The notes under the pieces were generated by a model that was not told where the DNA came from, searched no databases, and saw only the letters and a program-made list of their open reading frames with translations. Of a stretch of 37,559 nt of DNA, positions 1 to 11,418 are shown piece after piece. The stretch comes from Blastomyces gilchristii SLH14081 (lineage: Eukaryota; Ascomycota; Eurotiomycetes; Onygenales; Ajellomycetaceae): NCBI RefSeq assembly GCF_000003855.2, contig NW_003101626.1, positions 1-37,559 of the forward strand, written 5' to 3'. Made by a program: the position numbers and the translations under genes. Positions within the stretch are counted from its first letter, which is position 1. Each line of letters starts with the position of its first letter.

Positions 1-1423
1 AGTGAATATAGCTTTATAAGAGATATTTAATAATATATATAGAAGATTAACTCTCAAGACTATACTATAACTATATACACTCTGATATCTGACTCTCTTG
101 AAATCTGTGTATTTTCAGTAATTTTTATACTAAATACAATAATTATCTGTACTATAAGTATAATACTCTCTACTTCTTTGAAGAGAGAAATTAATAGTTA
201 TAGAAGAGTTCAGTGTTATAGATAATAAGAATATAAGTATAAGCTTTCTTTGTTTTTTCTTTATTAATCTCTAAATTATGTTTATAACTCAGTTTCTATT
301 TTTCTTTATTTTTAACTTTAATAATAATATGATTTCTTCTTATCTTTATATACACTGCAGACTGATTATCTTAGTAGAAATTCATTATCTTTATAAATTA
401 GAATTTATAAATAACAGTGTTAATATCTTTATTATAATTAGATTCTTAGTGAAGATTATATTATTCTGACTTATCAGAATTCACAGTATAAAAGTTATAT
501 ATCAGCTTTTACAGATATTTTATCTACTTGAATAATTCTTAAGTGAACTTATTCATTTTTATCAGAATATTCTTATCACTGAATCTTAAATCAGAGCTTA
601 TAATCTCACTTCTCTGAGTTAATAATCTCTTTAATCTAATATTCTCTTTCACTCTTTAGTATTTTATAAATAGAGTGATGAGTCACAGAGTTCTCTTCTG
701 AGAATTTCTTATATTTATAAAGTAAAGAGATATAAAAAACATTGTATATCTATAACTCAGATAATAGTTTCAATCTATAAAACTGTAAGTTAACTTTCTT
801 CACAATCTTATAAGACTTTATTTATAAGAGATTCAGCTTCTTACTACATGTCTGTATAATAATATTTTTCAGACTTAGTCAGACTCTATCATCTTTCTTA
901 ACACTTTTTATAATATGCTTAAAGTTATAGTATTTCTTTTAATACTCTTGAATCTTTCTCAAGAATTCACAGACTTTTTTCTGAATATTCTGAATTCTCT
1001 CAGCTTATTCACAGATATTATCATACTCTATAGTATACTCTTATAGATCTATTCAGATTATCTGCAGATAAGTCTTAGTAAGTATTTTAAAGAGAGTTTT
1101 ATCTATACTGACATATTTTAAGTTATTGTATATAAACTCTGTAAGTGATAATTAATACACTCAGTCACTCTGATTGTAATTAACAAAGTATCACAGATAC
1201 TGTTTTAATATACTTATCAGGTATTTTATCTGATTATCTGTCTATTAATGAAAAGCTGTGCTTAAATCTTGTAAGATCTTCAGTATAGTTATCAAATCAG
1301 ATCAAAACTTCTCTGTAAAAATTAATTCTCTATCTAAGATAATATTCACAGATAACTCATACAACTGAATCATATCACAGATAAAAATATAAGTTAAATT
1401 CTTTAACTTTAAGTTCTTATAAG
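1..1423 (-). pseudogene. Gypsy3 pol remnant: integrase core and chromodomain
   Basis: Degenerate 3' part of a minus-strand Ty3/Gypsy pol. Read from 1415 down, the translation shows an integrase catalytic core: a segment like LSVNIILDRELIFTEKF near 1320-1385, then LSTAFH.QTDNQ near 1225-1270, followed by a YNN segment. The glutamate expected in the family's QTER motif reads as lysine. A chromodomain-like stretch (KEIINSEK with nearby W/K residues) follows at about 530-650, so I class it as a chromovirus. Bases 1-450 hold no recognisable domain and are probably 3' untranslated sequence or the start of an LTR. Stops are frequent and GC is the lowest in the window. It joins the segment at 1937-3160 across MITE 1. 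Family assignment is confident; exact ORF ends are not visible. Confidence 0.8.
1416..1423. repeat. Target-site duplication of MITE 1 (CTTATAAG)
   Basis: Direct repeat identical to 1929-1936 on the other side of the element. It is an 8-bp palindrome. Confidence 0.9.
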
Positions 1424-1928
1424 TAGACTGACTGTGTGACCGTGTCTGAGATTACAATCAGAATATTTAATGATTTCAATATTAATTTAATTAATCTCAT
1501 TAAACAGTTTTAAAATTAGATAGTAGTTTTATACTGTCTCAGTGAGACTTACTATCTACTCTTATTACATTTTTTAAATAAGATCATGATTTTCACTTCT
1601 TAATTTAAATTCTTTTTATTGCTTTAAATGACTTTAAATCTTATTTAAGTGTTATCAAAAAGTGTTACTTTTTAAAAAATTAAAAATAGTCTAAAAAAAC
1701 CTTAAAATGTCTAAAAATAGTAACTTTATATTAAGAATGAAATTAAATAAGATCAAATAAGATCACTTGCTTATTTTTTCTAAGTCATGATCTTATTTTG
1801 AGATCTGATGAATAGTCACTTTGTATGTTTTTTTAATGATTAGTCTCAGCGGAATTCATGCTAAGAAATGTATAAGATCAGACTAGATGAGATCAAATGT
1901 GAAATTCATGATTCTGGCGGCCAGTCTA
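1424..1928. mobile_element. MITE copy 1 (505 bp, TIR TAGACTG, 8-bp TSD)
   Basis: Short non-autonomous DNA element. It begins TAGACTG and ends CAGTCTA, and is flanked by a perfect 8-bp duplication CTTATAAG (1416-1423 and 1929-1936). It aligns along its whole length with three other copies in the window. It has no coding capacity. The 8-bp TSD and short imperfect inverted repeats fit the hAT superfamily, which is an inference because no transposase is present. It interrupts the Gypsy3 integrase between the HHCC region and the catalytic core. Same orientation as copy 2. Confidence 0.9.
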
Positions 1929-1936
1929 CTTATAAG

Positions 1937-3160
1937 TGAGTGTAAAGTATGTTATCTTGATGAAGTAATCTATTATTATCAGTACACTGTTAAAGCAAGT
2001 ATTATACATATTCTTACTTTCAGAGAGAATTATAAGAGTGTTTATTTCTAGCTATTCTCAAGCTTTCTGCAGAATAAGTAGAGAAGTAAGTTCTTTATAT
2101 AATCTGAATTATACTATCTATGAACTCTGATAAATAGTATAAGAATTCATTATCTTCTTTACAAGCTCTCATATCTTCTGTCAGAAGTATTTTCTTATAA
2201 ATAACTTATAAGTTTTAGTATCTGTAAAATCACCTGTTAGAGAAGAGTTATAATACCTTTTAACAAGTTCTATACATAGAAACTCATTCATAGATATATA
2301 AATTCAGCTCTCTCTTTATAAGAGATTATTTAAGTCTCTTTAATTCTTTGTTTCTTTAGGATTAATTTCTATTATAAGCAGTTTCTGAATATACTGAGTA
2401 TATTCATTCTTCAGTTACAGTTCTGATAATCTGAATAGAAGATTTTATAAAGACTTATACTCTGTTTTCTTTTATATCAGATTCTTTACAGTGCTTCTCA
2501 AAGTCTGTAAACTCTTCAAATTATACTCTCTCTGAGAATCTTTGTGAAGATTCTTAGAGTGTTAACTCTTAGTATTATAGAGAGTACTTGTATAGATCTC
2601 TTCTCTCTCTCTCTTCTCTTCTCTTATAAAGAATTGAGAGACTCTTCAGTTAATCTCTTTATAACACTGAGTTTAAGTATTCTGTGAAGCTTTTCTGTCT
2701 TCTCTAGTCTCTCTATATCTGTTATTCTAATCTTCTTGACATAGTCAGATCTGTGAGAGAGTTTATTCAATGAGATCTTAGTTTTCTTAATATACTCTAT
2801 CTTGAATCAGAACTCACTCAGTTTCTGAGCTCAGTGAATTTACTACTGTGAGAGTTTCTTAATTAAAGTAAACTATTATGAGCTATTATAATTAGTTCTA
2901 ATAGTAATCACTGTTATAAGACTCTTAAAGTAGTAATATCAGTGATAGAAGAATTTCACTATTATAAGATGCTTTCAATTATAAATGTTATAGTTAATCT
3001 TCGTAGATTATATCTTCTATAAGAAAAAGATTACTAAAACTCAGTTTCTATTTAACTATAGTTATGAGACTATTTCTGAAATTATAAAGAAGAAGATATC
3101 TGTTTTCAATCTAATTAAGAGTAAGAGATCAAAGTGAAGCAGTATCACTATATCTATAAA
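1937..3160 (-). pseudogene. Gypsy3 pol remnant: RNase H and integrase zinc region
   Basis: Continues the minus-strand Gypsy3 pol. From 3150 down to about 2720 the translation resembles the retroviral-type RNase H of Ty3/Gypsy elements: ILLHFD...IRLKTD, then INYNIY.(Q)KHLIIVK, and AQKLSEF...IEYIKKTK near 2760. Between about 2250 and 2000 an integrase N-terminal HHCC-like stretch follows (YKLFIRKYFRQKMRELVKK, then IYQSS where the family has CxxCQ), ending at MITE 1. Stops come mostly from W, Q and R codons. There is a CT-rich microsatellite at about 2600-2625. Non-functional. Confidence 0.78.
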
Positions 3161-3666
3161 TAGACTGACCGTGTGACCATGTCTGAAACCAGAATCAGAA
3201 TATTTAATAGTCTTATTATCAATTTAACTAATCTCATTACACAGTTTTAAGATTAGATAGTAGTTTTATACTGTCTCAGTGAGACTTACTATCTACTCTT
3301 ATTACATTTTTTAAATAAGATCATGATTTTCACTTCTTAATTTAAATTCTTTTTATTACTTTAAATGACTTTAAATCTTATTTAAGTGTTATCAAAAAGT
3401 GTTACTTTTTAAAAAATTAAAAATAGTTTAAAGAAAACCTTAAAATGTCTAAAAATAGTAACTTTGTATTAAGAATGAGACTAAATGAGATTAAATAAGA
3501 TTACTTTCTTATTTTTTCTAAGTCATGATTTCATTTTAAGATCTGATAAATAGTCACTTTATATGTTTTTTTAAAGATTAGTCCCAGCGGGAATCACGCT
3601 AAGAAATGTATAAGATTAAATTAAATAAGATTAAATATGAAATTCATAGTTTCAGTGATCAGTCTA
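3161..3666. mobile_element. MITE copy 2 (506 bp, TIR TAGACTG, 8-bp TSD)
   Basis: Same family and orientation as copy 1. Starts TAGACTGACCGTG and ends CAGTCTA, with a perfect 8-bp duplication TCTATAAA at 3153-3160 and 3667-3674. It interrupts the Gypsy3 RNase H domain; removing it with one TSD restores readable RNase H homology. Confidence 0.9.
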
Positions 3667-3674
3667 TCTATAAA

Positions 3675-3855
3675 TATCTGTTTTAATCTTATAAAGATCT
3701 TATAAGCTTCTGATATAAGAAAGTTCTCACAGCTCTCTCTTCTTAATAATCTTTTCATTCTTTATTTATAAGATAACTTCTTCTTATTTTCACTCTTCAG
3801 CATGTCTGTAAGAGTTAAGAAGATTCTTATAAATATAAAGATAAATTATCTATAG
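3675..3855 (-). pseudogene. Gypsy3 pol remnant: RT/RNase H connection
   Basis: A short piece between MITE 2 and the outer Gypsy1. On the minus strand, joined to the sequence above 34811 with one copy of ATAG, it reads FLSFVNFYYR.FIFIF...LTLTDMLKSENKKK. This matches the conserved fungal Gypsy segment after the RT thumb (FLGFANFYRRFI...LTDMLK). The join shows that Gypsy1 landed inside Gypsy3 pol. Confidence 0.8.
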
Positions 3856-4022
3856 TGTGATTCAAAGGTTGCTTGAGTCAGTGTATAATTACAGATGTAT
3901 ACCGGCTTCTTATATATGTTATACTAAATTAATTAGTGGCCGCTATGACCGCTCTACATTTGCAAGTATATTGAGAAGTGACTGTGTTATTATTCAGTGA
4001 TTGTATGTTCTTTTAAATCACA
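3856..4022 (-). repeat. 3' LTR of outer Gypsy1 (167 bp)
   Basis: Begins TGTGATTC and ends AATCACA on the plus strand, so the LTR ends form an extended inverted repeat. It matches 34641-34807 in direct orientation and the LTRs at 9310-9493 and 17436-17619 in reverse. It lacks about 17 bases present in the 184-bp LTRs. It keeps a few CpG sites absent from the adjacent body. Confidence 0.9.
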
Positions 4023-6250
4023 TTCTTTCTCATCAGATTTAGTCACCCTTATATAATCATAATATACACTCTAGCTTTATGCAGATTAGCACATCATTAG
4101 CATTCACAATTGTATAGTCTATCTCTGTTTAGCATTCTGCATACACTCTTATAAAGAAACTTTTACTATATTATATCACTTATTTACTAACTTTTTTCAT
4201 TCTCTAATTATCTTCTTCATCATTATCATTATTAAATGCTATTATCTCAGTTAAGATTTCTACTTCTTCTTCTATTCAACATCTTCTATCTGTTTATCTA
4301 TTACATTATACATGTTTCTGGCAATGACTTCTTTTTTCTATAACAAGTGTTCTTGTAGTACTTATATCAGGTAGTTTATTAGCAGTAAGTATAATGTGTT
4401 ATGAAATATAGCTAGAACTTGTTTATCTTCTAACAATTGCTAGAATATACTATTATGAATGACACATCTTCTTTATCTTCTTATACACTCTTGATCTTCT
4501 TTTCTCAGTGAGTATCTAATTATGTTTTCTGATCATGTTTTCTGATCATGTTTTGCATGAACACAGATACTGATATGTTTATTTTAATTTGTGTAGAATC
4601 TTCACACATTGACAGATTCACATTTATAGATAATAGTGAACATTTCAATTTTAAATCATTGATTAAGAACTTGAAGAATGTGATAATGAAGAAATTATCT
4701 GTGTTATATATAACTGAGTCTTTTATATCTCTCTCTGCTCTCTCTGTTTCTTTCTCTGCTACTCTCTCTCAATCTTCTACACTTGTCTCTGTATCTGATT
4801 CTCTCACTCTCACTATCTCTGTTTCTGTAACTTTCACTTCTACTCTTACTACTTCTGCTTTCTCTGCCTCTACTGCTTCTGTCTTCATTATCAGCTCTTT
4901 TCATTTTCAGAAGATATTGTATAGACTTGATAAATCACATTTCTCAGTATATATACTCTCACTCTTCTTACTGATCTCTAAAATAATTTATTATATAAAG
5001 ACTGTGTATAATATAACTATCTGAAGCTCAGTTGCAGATACTGATTATTATTTTTATTTTATATATTCATGATAAAGTAATTATTTATTTATACTGAAGA
5101 ATCATCTCTCTTCTTAACAGTGTTAAGATTGTAAGTCTTTTCTTTTTTCATCTTTTCTTTCTAACACTGATTTTTCTATTCTTAGAGAAAATAATTATAG
5201 GTTTTATTATATACAAAGTCATAATATTCATGAATACTAAGGAACTTTTTATAATTATTAAATTCAATATTACAGATATATCTACTCTGATAAATATCTT
5301 CAGAATGATTGACTTATATCAGTCTATTCTCTGATATTTATTATCTGACTTTATAATGCAGAAAAAGAATATCTGTGTTTTCAGAAATAAGAATACAGAT
5401 ATTATACTTTTTTACACCTGCAGATATGAGACTTGTATGTTTTATCTGAGATATTATTATAAGAATGAGCTGTTTATATACTGTGTTCTGCTTTCTGCAT
5501 TTCTCTGTATCTCTCTCTCTCTTTCTGAGAAGTCTTGTATGTGTTGTAATTACACATACAACTCTAAGATCAGTGAGTATTTATTCAGTAACTATTCTCA
5601 TCTCTGATTTTACAGTTTTCATATACTAATAATAATTCTTAGTTGCTTCAGTATTAGAGATTATTCTAATTGAAGATAATAATACTGCTGAAACTACTCT
5701 CTTCTGCTCTTAAGCTTCTTCTGTTATTTTCTCTTTCTTTTCTGCAGAGAAGATTGTGTATATATCAGATTAGAAGTATTCAGCTTCAGATGACTTCTGC
5801 TATTATTTATTCAGTTCTATACCTTCTTCTTCAGTTTCTTCTGTCTTCATTCTCTCTATTCTGACTTCTGATTCTGTGAGTTCTATGCTTTTCTTCACTT
5901 TTTCTACACATATATATACATATTCTTATATTGGCATTTCAGTCAATCTTGTAATAAATGACATTAATGTTGTATGCAGAGTGATAGAGAAATCAGAGAT
6001 ATATATAATGTTATTATGAGAGTGACTTACAGCTCTTAAATCTCTTACAGATCTCAAGTTTTAAGATTTCCTTTATTTTTGATGTTTTTCAAGTGATGTG
6101 ACATTGAAAATAGATTAAACATGTAATGTATGGAAATGAATAAAGTGTGTATAATAACATTTATCTCTTTACAGCCTATTCTTATAATTAATAATTAATT
6201 CATTATTTATTATCTCTTCTCTCTTATGCTTTTTCTTTGTCTGCTAGTCA
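4023..6250 (-). pseudogene. Gypsy1 (outer copy) downstream ORF region
   Basis: Lies between integrase and 3' LTR and is homologous to the plus-strand region 15281-17435 of the inner copy. On the sense (minus) strand I see an Arg/Ser-rich stretch at 4904-4704 (SRGRESRSSKSRSES and similar), a Cys-containing segment followed by Glu-rich and Asp/Asn-rich residues near 4320-4200, and an acidic segment near 5850. Open frames on the plus strand here (4548-5024, 5356-5607) are antisense to the element and most likely reflect its purine-rich sense strand. I do not recognise a protein family. Confidence 0.5.
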
Positions 6251-7850
6251 CTACTCTTATATGATCTCTATATAATACAGTGTTCAGTGACTAGGTTTGA
6301 CAGCTTTCATCTCTTATGATTCTGTCTTATGCATTATACTATCTCTCTTCACCTGCTCAGACTACTATAGTAAACAGCTTATTGAAACTAATCTTATCTG
6401 ATCTCTGAGTGTTCTCAGAGATTGAGATAGCTTAGTCTTATATATCTGCAGATGTTTCAGATATCTTATTCTTTATTATCTCTGTAATTGAACTGATATA
6501 GACAGTTAAATTCAACTCTGAATTTCTTTTTCTTCTATAATCTGACTCATGTATAAGTCTGCTGCTTTGAGACTACTCTTTACTGTATTACATCTACTGT
6601 CTGTAGTATATTATTATATGACTGACTACAGTCTTATTACTTATTGAAGTGTGATATTCATCTGATTTCTTTATTGCTTTTCATTCTTTTCTTATAATCA
6701 TGAAAAGATTGAAATAAGTGAGATTATCTAATTTATAAGCATCTATGATTTCTCTTACTTTATAAGACTTTTTAATTATAAGCTTCTTCTTTTTCAACAC
6801 TGATAATAGTGCTGTAGATGATTATAATCTACTCAGATCTTATATTTTCATCTCTATCAGATATTAATTATTTACTAAGTTGTATAAGATCTGTCTCTCT
6901 GATTTCTTCAATACATATATTTTCAGAGAATGTGATTTGAGTATTTTATAGAGCTCAAATCATCTAGATTACAACTTCTCAGAACTTTTATTATATATAA
7001 GAACTTATATTCTCATCTTGAGACTCAATTTCTTAACTAGTGAGTCTTATATTCTTTTTGATTAAATTACTCAGTTCTGAAGTAACTTATTAGCTTTTGT
7101 ATGTATATGACTGATTTCTTTTAATCTTGATTCTGCATCTGCAACTGCTGTATCTGTGACCATTATATCTGTAACTGCTATTCTCTCTCTTATCTTCTCT
7201 GAAGTATTCTCTGAGATGCATGGATACAATTCATACAACAGATAGAATGATAAATACTTAAAGACTGCATACTGCTAAATTTATGTGACTAATAGTGTCT
7301 GACTGAGATATTCATCTTATAATCTTATAGACTTGCTCACTAGATATTTCATCAGCATATTGCTCAGAATTTTATTCAAGTGCTTTATCTTTCTATTCAT
7401 CTGTGAATAATATGATATTGTTCTATAATATCTTATCTGTAACTGACTCATGAAATATCTCACTGCTTCTTCTATGAGATTTACACTATTATCAGTTAGA
7501 ATCTTATGTGGCATTTCATAGTTAACATATATCTCATTATGTAGAAACTTCATTATCATCTTCTCTATTATCTCTGAAACTGCTTTTGTAACTGATCAGT
7601 TAGTAGTGTAGTTAATAGCAGTGATTATTCAATGATTTTCATTTGATATTTGTAACAGTATATCTATGAGATTCATCTCTCATTATTTGAATAATTGTAT
7701 TGTATATTTCATCTGATGTTATACTTTTTTATATTCTAATTCTCTCTTAAATCTCTTTGTGACCTGGCAATTCAGGTACTCATGAGTATATATCTAAATG
7801 TTCTCAGTCATGCTTGATCAGTACACTCTTGATTCAAGTACACTCATGAG
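6251..7850 (-). pseudogene. Gypsy1 (outer copy) integrase, C-terminal two thirds
   Basis: Minus-strand integrase. The open stretch 7559-7317 reads IMKFLHNEIYVNYEMPHKILTDNSVNLIEEAV and so on, containing the second catalytic Asp in the TDN context and the following helix (KHLNKILSNML). Further left, at about 7215-7130, lies a Val/Asp/Thr-rich stretch that is shorter than in the inner copy, and then a tail like that of other Gypsy integrases (KANKLL...). Stops interrupt it throughout. MITE 3 splits the domain at 7851. Confidence 0.75.
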
Positions 7851-8356
7851 TAGACTGGCCGCCGGGACCATGAATTTCACGTTTGGTCCCATTTAGTCTG
7901 GTCCTATACATTTCTTGGCGTGAATCCCGCTGGGACTGACTATCAAAAAAACATGTAAAGTGACTATATATCAGATCTTAAAATGGAACCATGACTTGAA
8001 AAAAATGAGAAAGTGATTCTATTTGATTTCATTTAGTCTCATTCTTGGCATACAGTTACTATTTTTAGACATTTTAAGGTTTTTTTTAGACTATTTTTAA
8101 TTTTTTAAAAAGTAACACTTTTTGGTAACACTCAAATGAGATTTAAAGTCATTTAAAGCAATAAAAATAATTTAAATTGAGAAGTGGAAATCATGGTCTC
8201 ATTTGAAAAATGTGACAAGAGTAGACAGTAAGTCTCACTGAGACAGTATGAGACTACTATCTAATGTTAAAACCGTGTAATGGAATCAGTCGAATTGGTA
8301 ATAAGACTATCAAAAAATCTGGTTCTGGTCCCAGACATGATCACACGGTCAGTCTA
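7851..8356. mobile_element. MITE copy 3 (506 bp), least mutated copy
   Basis: Starts TAGACTGGCCGCC and ends CAGTCTA, with a perfect 8-bp duplication CTCATGAG (7843-7850 and 8357-8364). Reverse orientation to copies 1 and 2. It retains about eight CpG sites and many GG/CC pairs that are lost in the other copies, so it is the best guide to the ancestral sequence. The homologous site in the inner Gypsy1 (near 13580) is an empty site with one copy of the target. Internal palindromes include GTCTCAcTGAGAC and AAAAAGTaacACTTTTT. Confidence 0.92.
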
Positions 8357-8364
8357 CTCATGAG

Positions 8365-9309
8365 TTCAGAGCTTTCTAAGTGACTGAATTTCTTATGTAT
8401 TTAAGTGATCAAGTTGTATCTAAATAAATGTTTCAGATAGAGAGCTTTCACGTATTCTAGATCACAGTAAAGTATTATATTATTTTTCAATTTCTTCAGC
8501 TTGAAGTTTGAAAGTATCTCTTCTACTACTTTTATAAGATGCTTACCATTTAATATCTTGCTATTCTTCAAGTGAGAGATTATTATATTTACTCATTCTA
8601 ATTTCTTACATTTTCTCAGTGTGTTTAATACAAACTTCTCTTATATTTGATTTACAGAATTCTCACTTATGAAATCAGATCTGTGACTAATTGTATCAGA
8701 TATTACAGTATTCAATCTCTTTCAGTATTTGATATGAAGATTATATGCTTGGAACTTCAAGATTTAATATACTAAGTATTTGAAAGATTTCATTGTTAAT
8801 TGTAGATAGATGAGACTTTTGTAATCTGTAATCACTGTTATTGTATACTCATTATCAATATATTCACCTTATAATACCAGTGTGTGCTTGATTGCTAGTA
8901 ATTTCTTTTTATACACTGAGTAATTGAGCTTGATATCTGATAGTTTTCTGTCATTATATATCACTGAGTGCAGCTTGCTATTCTTATCTATTTACAGAAG
9001 AGTGTCTCTGATAGCTCATTCAGATGCATCTGTCTTAATATAGAAAGATTTTTCATAATCTGATTGAATCAGTACTGAGAATATTATCACACATTTTCTC
9101 AGTGTGAGAAAGATCTCTTTGTATATAATATTTCAGATGATTAAATGAAACTTCTTCTTCTGCAGGTTAATATCTGTTTTTCTTAAGAGATTTGAGAGTG
9201 ATATAGTTATTTATGTAAAATCTTTAATGAATCTGTGATAATATAAGATTAATTCAAGAAACTATTATACATGATGTATATTTCTTAACTACAGTCAATT
9301 CACTATAAC
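8365..9309 (-). pseudogene. Gypsy1 (outer copy) integrase N-terminus and RNase H
   Basis: Aligns in reverse with 12630-13580 of the inner copy. Around 9060-8930 on the minus strand the RNase H signature is recognisable in the region with a TD.S (primary Asp) context and a segment like the family's ELLAI. The integrase N-terminal region follows toward 8400. The right edge at 9309 is the insertion point of the inner Gypsy1 (TSD TAAC at 9306-9309). Stops throughout. Confidence 0.72.
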
Positions 9310-9493
9310 TGTGGTTTGGGAGAACATATGACTGCCGGATAATAACACGGCCGCTTCTGAACATCCTTACACTTTCAAACACACTTATGAATGTAAATGG
9401 GCCCTAGTGACCACTAATTAATTTAGATAATATATATAAGAAGCCGGTGTACGCCTGTAATCATACACTGGCTTAAGCAATCTTTGAATCACA
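9310..9493 (+). repeat. 5' LTR of inner Gypsy1
   Basis: 184 bp, from TGTGGTTTGG to GAATCACA. It aligns without gaps to 17436-17619. It keeps CpG sites (GCCGG, CACGGCCGC, TACGCC) that are largely lost in the other LTR. The TATATATAAG segment near 9431 could be a TATA-like promoter element, which is an inference. Confidence 0.92.
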
Positions 9494-9514
9494 TCTGATA
9501 GCATGTCTAAAAAT

Positions 9515-9526
9515 TAGTGAGAAGTG
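9515..9526 (+). other. Candidate primer-binding site
   Basis: TAGTGAGAAGTG lies 21 bases after the 5' LTR. In the outer copy the same place reads TGGTGAGAAGTG (minus strand, 34619-34608), which would pair with a tRNA 3' end finishing in ...CCA. The spacing from the LTR is longer than usual and the tRNA is not identified, so this is weak. Confidence 0.3.
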
Positions 9527-9908
9527 CAGGCTTCTTCAGAGTGTGATAATTTGATCTACAAAGTGATTCATAGTTATCATATCAGTGTGGTTCTAAAACA
9601 TCTCAAAAGATAGCATATGAAGAAGCAGTAAGCAGAAGAGCATCTGATTGATACTACTCTGCTTATTAAAGAAAAACTTCATGCTCAGATGAATGTCACA
9701 TATGCAAATAAATGAGATGTAAGAAAAGAAATGAGAGTGATGAATCAGATTCAAAGAAGACTGCTCTCTATTCAGAAGAATAAAAGAGAAGTGACTATCA
9801 TCAGAGTTGTATGAGAATAACAGAAAATGGAAATTAAAAATCATATAATGATATAATCATATGACAATATAATGATAGACATTGTACAATTAATGAGAAA
9901 TCACTGAA

Positions 9909-11418
9909 ATGAACATCTTCACTAGTTAATACAAACACTCTTCTCTGCTTTCTGAACTGGAAGGTATGCAGAACCTCTTAGAGAGTTTACTTAAAGCAGT
10001 AAGAAAAGCAGCTGAGACTGCTGAACCAGAATTAAAGCTTCATATGTATATGAGAATTCTAAACAAGATTGAGGTCTTGTGTACACAGTGACAGACTGAG
10101 ACAGAAGTCAAGCAATAATTGATATTCATCACAGATTAAGTATTTACTATGAAGAGCTTTATCAATACAATTATCATTATTAATAAGAATAGGGAAAACC
10201 AGGTCATAGATCTGCAGTGAGAGATTGAATATTTACACAAACAGGTGACTGTGCTGAACCTGAAGATCTCATCACAATTATTCACAATCTCATCAGAAGT
10301 GTACACATCATCTGAGACTGCTGTGCAGAATGAGAATCTGAGTATGAAATATATCAAGCTAAGAGATCTGCTGAAGTCATTAAGCTTCAATGATGACTGA
10401 AAAAATAATGCTGCAATCAGCTGACTAAGTCAGATGCAATCATATTATTAGATTGAATATGAACTCACAGACAGACAGTCAATGAAATTTCAACAAGTCT
10501 TAACATCTGCTGTATTTCTATGTGAAAAAGTGAAGTCATTATAAATAACTGATGAAAAGATGAATCTCACAGACTCAGAATGATATTCATTCTTATAAAT
10601 ATGAAATGAGTTTTTCAAATGAATCTTGTATAACTTTGAGAAAGTGAACATGTGAGACAAGCATTATAAACACTTCACTGAGTGTAGATAAGTAAGTGAT
10701 CTTACATTATACTTTACAAACTTCAGTTTACACTATCTCACATTGAATAAAGAGCTTTTAACATCTTTCTGTTTACAGATCTTCATTCATAATCTTATAC
10801 TTAAGTTGAGAGTGAAATGAAAATGCTTAACCTTGTAATCAGGCATAACAAAAGAAGCATATAATATTCTCATTGTACAGAAATAAGAAAGTCAATTATG
10901 ATAGAAAATACTGCAATCAAGTATATCTCAGTGAAGAATAAATAATCAGACTTCTATAACACAAGTCACACATCTGAATATAATGAATCTAGATTTGAAT
11001 GTCATTGCTAAAGTGCTGAATCCTCTGAAAAAGAAATTCTCTGAGTGAAAATCTTGATATTATGAGTATTAAGCTTGCTTCAACTGCAGATGTTAAAATC
11101 ATGATATAAAAGATTGCACATAGCACACACAGTTAAGAAAGTCAAAAAACTAGTAGAATCAGTGAGCTCAGAGACACTCACTGATATTCTATAAAAAGTC
11201 TTCAAAGTGAAAGAGATGTCTGTATTAGATGACTCTCTGAATTCTATGAATATCAAGAGAAAGCAGGCTTCTGACTGAGATATGAGTGAGAATGAAGCAG
11301 ACACTCATCTCAATGCCTTGAGACCTAAAATGTTAGTGTATAGAAGACACTTAAGTAAGAATAGAGAGATGACTGTAAAAGTATTAGCAGACATAGAAGT
11401 GTCTATGTAATATATTAA
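9909..11418 (+). pseudogene. Gypsy1 (inner) gag with CCHC zinc knuckle
   Basis: The structural protein that would form the virus-like particle. One frame runs from ATG at 9909 (MNIFTS...), conserved as ATG in the outer copy at 34214, to a nucleocapsid knuckle at 11076-11117: C-FN-C-RC.N-H-DIKD-C, the CX2CX4HX4C spacing, with all four zinc ligands intact and one stop inside. The N-terminal half is rich in helical K/E/L residues (LLESLLKAVRKAAETAEPEL). I saw no frameshift between 9954 and 11117; damage is by nonsense and missense changes. The end is approximate. The pol frame is -1 relative to gag. Confidence 0.8.

Noticed and set aside
278..469. 63-codon plus-strand frame
   Set aside because: Antisense to the Gypsy3 chromodomain end, of very AT-rich composition, and without a recognisable motif.
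9593..10390. Minus-strand open frames in the Gypsy1 leader and gag
   Set aside because: They are shadows of the plus-strand gag and leader, where the conserved ATG at 9909 and the in-phase zinc knuckle identify the coding strand.
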